Source of the DNA: Akkermansiaceae bacterium
Lineage (GTDB): Bacteria > Verrucomicrobiota > Verrucomicrobiia > Verrucomicrobiales > Akkermansiaceae
Direction of reading: 5' to 3'
NCBI GenBank assembly: GCA_028822695.1
Contig: JAPKDA010000001.1
Span: 1-64,000, forward strand
Length of the DNA: 64,000 bases
Shown here: in pieces, positions 52,389-60,583 of the stretch
Numbering within the stretch: position 1 is the first letter of the stretch
Layout of the letters: every line of letters starts with the position of its first letter
Notes under the pieces: generated by a model
Told to the model about the DNA's origin: nothing
The model's input: the letters and a program-made list of their open reading frames with translations, nothing else
Databases searched by the model: none
Translations under genes and position numbers: made by a program

Positions 52389-53621
52389 ATGAATTTGAGC
52401 AGTTTGGGTTTTGCGGTGGTTTTGAGTGGGGCTGCGATGGGGCAAGGCGAGTGGCCGGAGTTTCGTGGGCCGACGGGTCAGGGGATCGGAGGGAAGGCTC
52501 CGAAGGAATGGGGTCAGGAGAAGGGGGTGGCGTGGAAGATCGAGGTGGAGGCGCGGGGTTGGTCGTCGCCGGTGGTGAGCCAGGGGCTTGTGATTTTGAC
52601 GGGGGCGCTGAAGGGTGATGATAAGACGGAATTGGTGGTGACCGCATTCGATTTCAAGAGTGGGGATCCGGTTTGGAGCAACAGAGTGTTTGAGCCGACC
52701 GAGGAGGAGCTTTCGGCGAAGCATGCGAAGAATGGTTTGGCGAGTAGTACGCCAGTGATTCGGGACGGGGTTGTTTATGCGCACTTCGGGCACATGGGGA
52801 CGGCGGCGTTGGGGTTGAAATCGGGAGAGGTGTTGTGGGAGACGAAAGTGAAGTACAATCCGATGCATGGCGGGGGGAGTTCACCGATCGTGGTGGATGA
52901 TTTGCTGATTTTCAGTGCGGACGGCGAGGAAGACCCGAAGTTGGTGGCTTTGCAGACGTCGACCGGGAAGGTGGCGTGGGAGACTCCGCGGAACGAGGAG
53001 GTGAAACGCAGTTTTTCGTTTGCGACTCCGCTGTTGGTGGATGATGGGGGCCGGAAGGTGTTGGTCAGTCCGGCGAGTGGAATGGTCGGGGGCTATGATC
53101 CCGTAGATGGAAAGTTGATTTGGAAAGTCGCCTACGACGAGGGTTTTTCGGTGGTGCCCCGGCCGGTGGAGATGGATGGCACTCTCTATATGTCGACGGG
53201 GTTTATGAAGCCGGTCATGCTTGCGATCAAGTTGACCGGAGCGACGGGGGATGTGACTGATTCGCACGTGGCATGGACGGCGAAGAAGGGTAGTCCGAAA
53301 ACGCCGTCCTTCGTGGCGGCGGATGGAGTTCTGTATGTGTTGGATGATACCGGATCAGTGACTTGCTTTGACGGGAAGACGGGTGACATCAAGTGGAAGA
53401 ACAAGTTGATGGGGAACTTTTCCTCGTCGCCGACTTTGGTGGACGGGGCCTTGTATTGTCAGACCGAGGACGGGGTGTGTTATGTGATGAGTGTTTCGCC
53501 GGAGAAGGGGACGGTGGATTTTGAGATCGATTTGGAAGAGCGGGTGTTTGCGTCACCCGCGATTGTGGACGGGGCGCTGCTGATGCGGACGGAGACGCAT
53601 TTGTGGAAGATTGGGGGGTAG
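52389..53621 (+). CDS. Secreted PQQ-like beta-propeller protein
   Basis: The product is 410 aa from ATG 52389, with a signal-like N-terminus (LSSLGFAVVLSGAAMG). It carries WPEFRGPTGQGIGGKAPKEW, the usual opening of PVC PQQ-like propellers, and repeated blade motifs such as ALGLKSGEVLWETKV, SPIVVDDLLIFSADG, ALQTSTGKVAWETP, GYDPVDGKLIWKV and CFDGKTGDIKWKNK. The fold resembles BamB and quinoprotein alcohol dehydrogenases, but dehydrogenase active-site residues are not visible. A binding or structural role is more likely. It is related to the protein at 60584. Confidence 0.92.
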   Translation: MNLSSLGFAVVLSGAAMGQGEWPEFRGPTGQGIGGKAPKEWGQEKGVAWKIEVEARGWSSPVVSQGLVILTGALKGDDKTELVVTAFDFKSGDPVWSNRVFEPTEEELSAKHAKNGLASSTPVIRDGVVYAHFGHMGTAALGLKSGEVLWETKVKYNPMHGGGSSPIVVDDLLIFSADGEEDPKLVALQTSTGKVAWETPRNEEVKRSFSFATPLLVDDGGRKVLVSPASGMVGGYDPVDGKLIWKVAYDEGFSVVPRPVEMDGTLYMSTGFMKPVMLAIKLTGATGDVTDSHVAWTAKKGSPKTPSFVAADGVLYVLDDTGSVTCFDGKTGDIKWKNKLMGNFSSSPTLVDGALYCQTEDGVCYVMSVSPEKGTVDFEIDLEERVFASPAIVDGALLMRTETHLWKIGG

Positions 53622-53935
53622 CTGCGATGCCGCGGTTATCCGTTATCGGTTATTAGTGATGAGGGAGCGATTCATGGGTTGTGGACACTGCTTGGGGAGG
53701 GGGGAACTTGCGAGGGGAATTGAGGGAGGGGGGAGAGCGTCGAACAACGAATGCGTAACGTCGAATGGGGAGCTGGGGTTGGGGGGCGGACTGAAGATCC
53801 GCGGTCCCAGGGGGAGGGAAGGCCGAACATTGAATGGAGGACATCGAATGTTGAATGAGGAGCGGCGGTTGGGGAGCGGCTTACAAAGCCACGCACCATA
53901 TTGAGGGAGAGATGGGGCCTTGGAGGGTTTTTTGA
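53622..53935. repeat. Composite intergenic repeat array
   Basis: Tandem 'ggttatccgttatcggttatta' (53632-53656). Then two successive composites: a CGAAC/CGAATG tandem block (53741-53766) with hairpin GGTTGGGGGGCGG...CCGCGGTCCC (53778-53808), and a second such block (53823-53857) with hairpin GGTTGGGGAGCGGC...GCCACGCACC (53864-53896). No gene is visible. Confidence 0.75.
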
Positions 53936-54105
53936 TGGCGGACTGGAGTTTGGTGAGGGCTCCGAGTTGTCGGGGGGTGATCGATGGGGGAGATGCTGTG
54001 GATGATCGTGTCGCGGCCGCCAGCGAAGGCGAGCTTGGTGAAGCCCATCAGGCCTTCCCGAGTGAGGATGGAGTTGATTGGGGGGCGGAGAAAAGGCACA
54101 CTGTC
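53936..54105 (-). pseudogene. Gene fragment, unknown family, one frameshift
   Basis: On the minus strand a frame reads LRPPINSILTREGLMGFTKL then AFAGGRDTIIHSISPIDHP. It loses coherence at a CCCCCC run, but a one-base shift there continues as RQLGALTKLQSAIKKPSKAP. Both parts look like genuine protein. No full gene is present; the 5' end runs into the panB-like gene on the other strand. I cannot identify the family. Confidence 0.4.
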
Positions 54106-54108
54106 GGC

Positions 54109-54918
54109 ATGCTTCGACCACGGAAAAAATATACGGTTTATGATCTGCAGAAATTGAAGGGGGAGCGTTGTTTGACACATGTTCATGTGAAATCGCCGGA
54201 GGAGGCGGCTGCTGCGGAGGCGGCGGGGGTGGATTTGATGAGTTGTAGTTTTGACACGGCGGAGACGCAGGCGCGCTTGCCGTTATTGGTGGAGGCGGCG
54301 CCGAAGAGTTTTATTTCCGCGGCGACACCGAATGGGCTGGCGAGTCCGGAGGAGGGGATCCGGTGGGGCTACCGGGCTCTGGAGCTTGGGGCGAGTTCAG
54401 TGTATTCCTCGGCGAGTCCGTTTATTGTGGAGGCGATGGCGCGGGAGAGTATTCCGGTGGTGGGGCATTTGGGGATGAGTCCGCGTCAGGTGACTTGGAC
54501 GAACTACCGGGCGATCGGGAAGACGGTGGAGGAGGCGAAAGGGATTTATCAGCACATGAAGGATCTCGAGAATGCGGGGGCCTATGGGGCGGAGATGGAA
54601 TGTGTGCCGCACAAGTTGGCGAGTTTTCTGTCGAAGCAGACGACGATGATCATCATGTCATTGGGATCGGGAACGGGGTGCGATACGCAGTTTTTGTTCT
54701 CGGATGACATCCTGGGGGATTACGACGAGCGGTTGCCGCGGCATGCGAAGGCGTATCGGAATTTTGCGGAGGAGAATCGGCGATTGCAGGGGGAGCGGGT
54801 GGCGGCGTTTGGGGAGTATGTTGCGGATGTGCAGGGCGGGGTGTTTCCGGCGGAGGGGAATTTGGTGGAGATGGAGGAGGAGCGGTTGGAGGAGATTAGG
54901 AAAGAGTTGGAGATTTAG
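54109..54918 (+). CDS. PanB-like (ketopantoate hydroxymethyltransferase superfamily) protein
   Basis: The product is 269 aa from ATG 54109, matching PanB length. It has PanB landmarks: TVYDLQKLKGERCLTHVHV near the start, IPVVGHLGMSPRQVTWTNYRAIGKT (the H-x-G-x-x-P block), and ECVPHKLASFL then SLGSGTGCDTQFLFSDDILG near the C-terminus. The usual metal-binding DSLGM region reads DLMSCSFDTAE here, so the canonical Asp-Ser-Leu is lost. That suggests a paralogue with another carbon-transfer substrate rather than the pantothenate enzyme. It is not near panC. Confidence 0.8.
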   Translation: MLRPRKKYTVYDLQKLKGERCLTHVHVKSPEEAAAAEAAGVDLMSCSFDTAETQARLPLLVEAAPKSFISAATPNGLASPEEGIRWGYRALELGASSVYSSASPFIVEAMARESIPVVGHLGMSPRQVTWTNYRAIGKTVEEAKGIYQHMKDLENAGAYGAEMECVPHKLASFLSKQTTMIIMSLGSGTGCDTQFLFSDDILGDYDERLPRHAKAYRNFAEENRRLQGERVAAFGEYVADVQGGVFPAEGNLVEMEEERLEEIRKELEI

Positions 54919-54943
54919 TAGGTCTTGGAACCCGGAGCGGGGA

Positions 54944-55234
54944 GCTTGACCGCTGATTGCTCTGATTATTTTGGGGGTGGGGATGGAGGTCGGAGGGTCT
55001 GTGACCGAGACGGTCACGCCACTGTGGGAGAAGTGTGGCTGCGCCGGAGGGGTTTGGTGACGATCGGGACGGTCACTTTGCTGACGCCGCAGGAACGGCC
55101 TGCGGCAGGATGCCGCAGCCACGAGGGCGAGGGAGGGGACTGGAAGAATGGGGCGGACTAAAGTCCGCGGTCCCAGGGGGGGGACGGAATGGGAATTCCG
55201 TCGGACCTCTTGCAGGCTGGAAGCCGGCACCACT
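54944..55234. repeat. Cluster of palindromic intergenic repeats
   Basis: From left: 'gaccgctgattgctctgatt' (54950-54969), GTGACCGAGACGGTCAC (54999-55015), a further copy at 55057-55076, TGCGGC-aggat-GCCGCA with ACGGCC/GCCAC flanks (55085-55121), CGGACT-aa-AGTCCG with CGGTCCC (55154-55173), and a diverged GCAGGCTGGAAGCCGGC hairpin (55210-55226). Five families lie within 290 nt. Confidence 0.75.
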
Positions 55235-58200
55235 TTACTTGTGGCCGTCGTCGGTCTTGTCTTTTTTGCTGGAGGCGAGGTAGGCGACCATGTCGCGGAG
55301 TTCTTGTTTGGAGAGGATGCCGTTCATGGGGGGCATGGCGGACATGGGTTGGGAGCGGGTGGCGATTTGGTCCGGCTTGATGATTTTGAGCTCTTCGCCG
55401 ACTTTGATGCGGACGTTGCCGTCTTTGTCGTTGGGGAGGAGGTTGCCGCCGACGACGGAGCCATCTTTGAGGGTGAGGGAGCCGACGCCGTAGCCTTCGG
55501 CGACTTCGGCTTGGGGGTTGAGGAGGGAGCGGAGGAGGTAGTCGGACTCGTGTTTTTTGCCGATGGCACCGAGTTCCGGTCCGACGTCACCGCCGACGCC
55601 GTGCATCGTGTGACAGCGTTGGCATTGGGCGACGCCGTGGCCGTAGAAGAGAGCCCTGCCCTCATCGACGTTGCCGCCGGTTTCGCAGAGGAGTTTCCAT
55701 TCGGCGAGGGGGTCGTCCTTGGGGATGGCATTGCGGAAGGCGGCGAGGGCGGTCTTCACCTCCTCGGAGTCGGAGGCTTCCGCGGCGAGGACCACGTCGA
55801 GGGCGAGGGCGGCGGGGACTTTGCCAGCCGCGAGGTTGTTGACGTTGTCCTTGATGATGGCGGCAGCAACGGGGCCGGTGAGTTTGGTGAGGGTGGCGAG
55901 GGTGAGTTGTTTCTCGGTGATGGTGGCCTTGTCGCTTCCGAGGGTTTTGGCGAAGAGTTGGAGGGCCTTCTCGTCGGGGTTGATCTTGAGGAGGACTTCA
56001 CGGGCCTGGGCGCGGACGCGGTCGCTCTTGTCGGAGGTGAGGGCCGTGAGGGCTTTCTTCCATTCGTCGGTGGCCTTTTGGCGATCGGCGAGGAGGGCGA
56101 GAGCGAGGAGGCGGGCGTCCTCGGGGGTCTTCAGGTTGGTGAGGTATTTGGCGAGGTGCTCTTTGGAAACGGGGAGCTTTTCCTGCTTCGTTAGTTTGAG
56201 AGCCCAGGGGAGGAGTTTGGCGGATGCCTCGTCGGTGGTGGCGGCGTCGAGGAAGGGTTGGAGTCGTTCGGCGATGGCCTTGGTGAGGGGGGATCGGTCG
56301 GTGGGGAGGGTGCGGACGAAGGCGGTGACGGGATCGGGGGTGGGTGGGTTGTTCCAATCGAGGAGGGCGACGAGGGCGTCGCGGCGGACGCGGAAGTCGA
56401 TGGCGGGGTCGTTGATGATGGAAATGACCACAGCAAGGTCTTCGGGGCGGGCGAGGGTCCAGGCGGCGTGGATGGCACGGCGGGCGGAGAGGGGGTGGTA
56501 TTTGACCTCGGGGGTGACGCGTTTGCCGATCTCGGGGGCACGTCGGGCGAGGGCGGGGAAGGCGGAACGGATGTTTTCGTCGTAGGCGGCTCGGATGGCT
56601 TCCTGACGGATGGAGGTGTCTTTGTCGTCGAAGAAAGTGGCGATTTCGGGGGCCTTCTGGCGGCGCAGGGCGAGGACGGCGGCGCGGCGGACGGCAGGGG
56701 AGGGGTGGGTGTTCAGGTTGGCGAGGTCAGGGGCCTTGCCGGCATTGGCGAGCATCATGATGCCGCCGTGGCGGACGATGACATCTTTGTCGGCGTTTTG
56801 TTCGATGAGTTTGAGGGCGGGGTCGACAATGCTTTTGTGGCCTTCGTTGGCGAGGGCGAGGGAGGCGAGGGAGGCGACGCGGAGGGAGGGGTCGTTGAGG
56901 AGGGCGAGGAGCCCTTCGCGGTAGGGGGCGAGCTGTTCGGGGTGATTGCCGAGGGTGCGGGCGGCGTTGGCGCGGACTTCGAGTTCGCTGTCCTTGAGGA
57001 GGGTGCTGAGTGATTTGAGGGCGGCGGGATCGTTGTAGGCGAGTTGGCCGAGTCCCCAGAGGCCGTGGATGCGTCGGAGGAGGGGTTGGTCGGTGGCGAT
57101 GGCTTTTTCGAAGAGCGGTTGGGAGGCGGTGCCGCGTTCGGCGAGGGCGAACTGGGCGCGTTTGCGGACGCGTTGGTCGGGGTGAGCGAGGAGGTCGAAG
57201 AGTTTTTCGGGAGCGAGGGAGGGGAGGCCCTTTGCGAAGAGTTGTTTGACCTCCTGGACGGCGGGGTCGTCGAGGCGCTTGGGGTCGAAGAGGGTGTAGA
57301 TGTTGCCGTTGTTGGGGCGAACCCATCCGCCGCCGTAGTCGGAGATATACATCTTGCCGTCGTAGCCCCAGTCGAGGTCGGTCATGGCGATGCCCTTGAG
57401 GAACTCGGAGGTTTCCTTGACCGCGAAGAAGGCGCCGTCGGGTTTGAGGGAGAAGTTTTGGATGAGGCAGCGGTTGGGGGCGGCGACGTAGCTGACGACG
57501 AAGAAGTTCTTGGCGAAGCGATCAGGGAAGGTGGTGCTGCCGGGGTTGTAGGCGAAGCCGCAGGGCCCGTTGATGGTGAGGTCGATGGGGGGGATGATGT
57601 AGGCGGGTTGGCGCTCGTGGCGGGGTTGCCAGAGTCCTTCGTTCATCCAAGCGTCAAGTTGGTCCTCCTTGCGGGGAGGTTTCGGGCCGACGTGATTGAA
57701 GGCGTATTTGCTGAAGGAGACGAAGGTCTGGTGGCCTTCCTTCCAGCCGGTGTCGCCGTGCTGGATGACGTAAACGATGCGTTCGTGGTCGCCGTGGTCG
57801 TAGTCGTTGTCGACGGTGAAGAGGTTGCCGAATTCGTCGAAGACGATTTCCTTGGGGTTGCGGAGGTTGAAGGCGTAGACCTCGAAGTCGGAGCCGTCGG
57901 GGTTGCTGCGGAAGATGGCGCCGGAGTCGGGGCGGGAGAAGGTTTTGCCGTCCTGTTCGACGTGGTAGCCGCGGTCGCCGATGGACCAGTAGAGTTTGCC
58001 GTCAGGGCCGAAGGCAAAGCCGTTCATGTCGTGACCGGAGAAGCTGACGCGGACGCCGAATCCATCGATCAAGGTCTTCACTTCCTCGGCTTTGCCGTCG
58101 CCGTCGTTGTCGCGGAGGGAGTAGATGCCGGGGATGTTGGCGAAGTAAATCGTGCCGTCCTTCTCAATCAGTCCTCCGGAGGGACCGGAGAGGGGTTCGT

Positions 58201-58654
58201 TGAAGTCGTCGCGGAAGGGGGTGACCTTGTCGGCGTGTCCGTCGCCGATGGTGTCCTCGAGGAGGATGATCGTTTCGGCCTGATCGTCGAACTGGTCCCA
58301 AGTGAGGTAGCCCTTGTCCACTCCGGACCACTTTTTGTGGAAAGCCTCGCGGTCGGCGAGGGTCATGGAGGAGATATCGCCGAGGACGCGGTCACGGAGG
58401 AATTTGCTATTCGGTCCACCGTGGCGGATGTCCTGGACCTGGACGCGCCAGCGGTGGGTCTCGGAGGCGTAGACACGGCCCTGCCCGTCGATGCAGAGAG
58501 CGGTGGGGTTGGTGATCTGGGAGGCGTCGGCAAACTTCTGCAGGGTGAGTTCGGGAGCGATGGTGACCTTGGGAAACTCCTTGGAGGGGGTGGGTTTCTG
58601 GGCGGAGAGGGAGAGGGGGAGGGCGAGGGCAAGGAGTAGGATGGGACGGATCAT
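55235..58654 (-). CDS. PVC-type heme-binding CxxCH protein with propeller and HEAT repeats
   Basis: The product is 1139 aa with a signal peptide (PILLLALALPLSLSA). The N-terminal 450 residues form a membrane-bound-dehydrogenase-like propeller (CIDGQGRVYASETHRW, GLIEKDGTIYFANIPG, HDMNGFAFGPDGKLYWSIG). HEAT-like repeats cover about 480-880 (LEVRANAARTLGNHPEQL). A C-terminal cytochrome c domain has CQRCH (ALFYGHGVAQCQRCHTMHG) and a distal Met ligand region (SAMPPMNGILSKQELRDMV). This fixed architecture is common and nearly specific to PVC bacteria; the function is not established, though oxidation of exported sugars is suspected. Confidence 0.95.
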   Translation of the reverse strand: MIRPILLLALALPLSLSAQKPTPSKEFPKVTIAPELTLQKFADASQITNPTALCIDGQGRVYASETHRWRVQVQDIRHGGPNSKFLRDRVLGDISSMTLADREAFHKKWSGVDKGYLTWDQFDDQAETIILLEDTIGDGHADKVTPFRDDFNEPLSGPSGGLIEKDGTIYFANIPGIYSLRDNDGDGKAEEVKTLIDGFGVRVSFSGHDMNGFAFGPDGKLYWSIGDRGYHVEQDGKTFSRPDSGAIFRSNPDGSDFEVYAFNLRNPKEIVFDEFGNLFTVDNDYDHGDHERIVYVIQHGDTGWKEGHQTFVSFSKYAFNHVGPKPPRKEDQLDAWMNEGLWQPRHERQPAYIIPPIDLTINGPCGFAYNPGSTTFPDRFAKNFFVVSYVAAPNRCLIQNFSLKPDGAFFAVKETSEFLKGIAMTDLDWGYDGKMYISDYGGGWVRPNNGNIYTLFDPKRLDDPAVQEVKQLFAKGLPSLAPEKLFDLLAHPDQRVRKRAQFALAERGTASQPLFEKAIATDQPLLRRIHGLWGLGQLAYNDPAALKSLSTLLKDSELEVRANAARTLGNHPEQLAPYREGLLALLNDPSLRVASLASLALANEGHKSIVDPALKLIEQNADKDVIVRHGGIMMLANAGKAPDLANLNTHPSPAVRRAAVLALRRQKAPEIATFFDDKDTSIRQEAIRAAYDENIRSAFPALARRAPEIGKRVTPEVKYHPLSARRAIHAAWTLARPEDLAVVISIINDPAIDFRVRRDALVALLDWNNPPTPDPVTAFVRTLPTDRSPLTKAIAERLQPFLDAATTDEASAKLLPWALKLTKQEKLPVSKEHLAKYLTNLKTPEDARLLALALLADRQKATDEWKKALTALTSDKSDRVRAQAREVLLKINPDEKALQLFAKTLGSDKATITEKQLTLATLTKLTGPVAAAIIKDNVNNLAAGKVPAALALDVVLAAEASDSEEVKTALAAFRNAIPKDDPLAEWKLLCETGGNVDEGRALFYGHGVAQCQRCHTMHGVGGDVGPELGAIGKKHESDYLLRSLLNPQAEVAEGYGVGSLTLKDGSVVGGNLLPNDKDGNVRIKVGEELKIIKPDQIATRSQPMSAMPPMNGILSKQELRDMVAYLASSKKDKTDDGHK

Positions 58655-58702
58655 GATGATGGCTGGAAATTGTAAGGTCTGCCGCGAGGGTATTTACGTG
58701 CT

Positions 58703-59196
58703 TCAGGAGAGAATCTCACTAATAACTTTTCCTTCATCGGTGGGTCCGATGAGGCGTTGGTTCAGGCCCTGATAGGGGACGCTGAAGATATTGGGGTCTA
58801 GGCCGAGGAGGAGGAGGGTGGCCCGGAGGCTGCGGATGCTTGGTCGAGGTGCCACTTGCCGACCATCATGGTGTGGTATCCGGCGGGGGCGAGGGCTTCG
58901 GCGATGGTGGCGCCGCGGGAGAGTTTGGCGCCGCCGGCTTGGTCGCAGTAGAGTCCGGTGAGCAGCGAGACACGGGAGGAGTGGCACTTGGCGGTGTTGT
59001 AGAACTGGGTGAAGCGGAGGCCTTCCTTGGCGAGGGAGTCGAGTTGGGGGGTTTCGATTTCGGAACCGTAGCAACCGATGTCCGCGAAGCCGAGGTCGTC
59101 GGCCATGATGAGGACGATGTTTGGCTGCTGGCCAGCAGAGACCGGAGCCCAGAACCCGGAGCCCAGACAAGAGAGGAGGATGAGGAGATGTTTCAT
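58703..59196 (-). pseudogene. Chimeric remnant: sulfatase N-terminus joined to a DUF1501 C-terminus
   Basis: ATG 59194-59196 begins a sulfatase: signal peptide (LLILLSCLGSGFWAPVSA), NIVLIMADDLGFADIGCYGS, the active-site-like CHSSR in TAKCHSSRVSLLTG, and GKWHLDQ. There the frame becomes low-complexity and stops near 58798. A different frame from about 58843 reads SIRSLRATLLLLGLDPN, FSVPYQGLNQRLIGPTDEGK and ISEILS before TGA 58703-58705. That is the typical end of a DUF1501 protein. Both parents are therefore truncated: a deletion appears to have fused two neighbouring genes out of frame. Confidence 0.8.
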
Positions 59197-59285
59197 GGGT
59201 GGAAGAGCGGAGAGTAGGGGAAGAGACGGGGATTGGGAGGGCGTTCTTGCGGGGGATGGTGAATTTTGGAGTGTGGAGGCGGAGA

Positions 59286-59463
59286 CCTGAAAGGGGGGGC
59301 GACACCGCTTTGGGGTAAGCGAATGTGGGGAGAAGGTGCGGTGGTGCTGCGCGAAAGCGGTGTCGACGTTCGTTCCTCATTCCCCACTTCGCTAAACCTC
59401 CGTCGCCCCGGGGGCTATGGAGGTCAGGAGCGACGAAGGGCACTCTGCCGCCGCAGTCCAAAA
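59286..59463. mobile_element. MITE-like repeat related to 43600
   Basis: 'gcgacaccgctttgg' (59300-59314), then 'gcgaaagcggtgtcgacgttcgttcctca' (59350-59378), then 'gccgccgcagtccaaaag' at the right end. Parts occur inverted and direct in the 36587 and 43600 elements. The right terminal repeat is conserved; the left end is degenerate. No transposase. Confidence 0.6.
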
Positions 59464-59465
59464 GG

Positions 59466-60416
59466 TTATTGGCCCGCGTAGTCGGCCCAGAGCCATTCGA
59501 GGGCGGTGGGGAGGGTTTGGAGAGTGACTTTGCCGTCGACGTGGCCTGAGTTTTTCGAGAAGACGTAGCGGTATTGGTAGCCGCGTTTTTTGAGGGCGGC
59601 GGCCATGCGTTGGTTGGCCATGACCCAGTTGTGGAGGGAGGCTTCGTCTTTGTTGTGGCCGTTGTCGTGTTCGCTGACGTGAAGCCAGATGCGGAGGGGC
59701 TTGGGTTTGGCGCGGGGGAGAATGGTGTCGTGGTATTCCCAGGCGCCGCGGGGAGTTTTGGGGTTTTTGGGCGATTGTTGGTTCACGTAGGTGCCGGAGT
59801 AGGAGAGGACGCGGTGGTAGAGGTCGGGGCGGAACCAGGCCATGGTGAAGGCGGCGGCGGCTCCGGAGCTGCCGCCCATGGTGGCGCGGGCGTCGGGGTT
59901 GCTGGTGAACTCGACGTCGCATTCTTTGCTGGCGCGGGGGAGGACCTCGTCTTCGACGAACTTGACGTAGACGTTGTCGACGGTGTCGTATTCGAGTCCG
60001 CGCTGACTGCCCTGGGCGTCGCCGCCGCCGGAGTTGATCATGATGGCGATCATGACGGGGACGCGTTTTTCGTGGATGAGGTTGTCGAGGGTTTTGGGGA
60101 GGACGTCGCGGTACCAGGAGCCGTCCTGGGCGATGATGAAGGGGGCGGCGTCACCTTTCTTGTATTGCTCGGGGACGTAGACCCAAACTTTGCGCTCGTA
60201 GGGGACGGTGGTTTGTTTGCTTTTGGCGATGCCTTTGTAGATCTTGCTGTCCTGCGACTTCATGATGAAGTGGTGGACTTTTCCCTTGGGGACGCCGGGG
60301 TGAACTTTGGTTTCGGGAGCGTCGTTGTACTTGGGGCCGATGATGAAGTCGGTTTGTTCTTCGGCCGCGAGGGTACCGGCGAGGAGGAGGGCGGGGATGT
60401 ATTTGAGTCGAGGCAT
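59466..60416 (-). CDS. Secreted esterase D-family alpha/beta-hydrolase
   Basis: The product is 316 aa from ATG 60414-60416. Signal peptide: LKYIPALLLAGTLAA. The fold is that of enterochelin esterase/esterase D: VWVYVPEQYKKGDAAPFIIAQDG, PVMIAIMINSGG, a nucleophile elbow MGGSSGAAAAF, VLSYSGTYVN and an acidic/His end (KNSGHVDGK). These enzymes cleave ester links, for example on xylan side chains or siderophores. No neighbouring siderophore or xylan gene supports either. Longer upstream frames are Pro/Ser/Thr-rich and rejected. Confidence 0.92.
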   Translation of the reverse strand: MPRLKYIPALLLAGTLAAEEQTDFIIGPKYNDAPETKVHPGVPKGKVHHFIMKSQDSKIYKGIAKSKQTTVPYERKVWVYVPEQYKKGDAAPFIIAQDGSWYRDVLPKTLDNLIHEKRVPVMIAIMINSGGGDAQGSQRGLEYDTVDNVYVKFVEDEVLPRASKECDVEFTSNPDARATMGGSSGAAAAFTMAWFRPDLYHRVLSYSGTYVNQQSPKNPKTPRGAWEYHDTILPRAKPKPLRIWLHVSEHDNGHNKDEASLHNWVMANQRMAAALKKRGYQYRYVFSKNSGHVDGKVTLQTLPTALEWLWADYAGQ

Positions 60417-60583
60417 GGGCAGGGGAGGGTGTATAGGGGGGTCGCGGGGATTCGGCAATCTCGCAGATCGGATGGGAGGAGTCAGACGATCCGTTTGGGC
60501 CGGAGAATCGATGAAATGATTTGTGAATGTGGGGTGTAATCCTGTATTGGAAGAACAGCCGGGGATGACTCCGGGAACCATTG

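Noticed and set aside
53622-53935. CRISPR array
   Set aside because: The repeats are composite and vary in length; no regular direct repeat with unique spacers and no cas genes are in the window.
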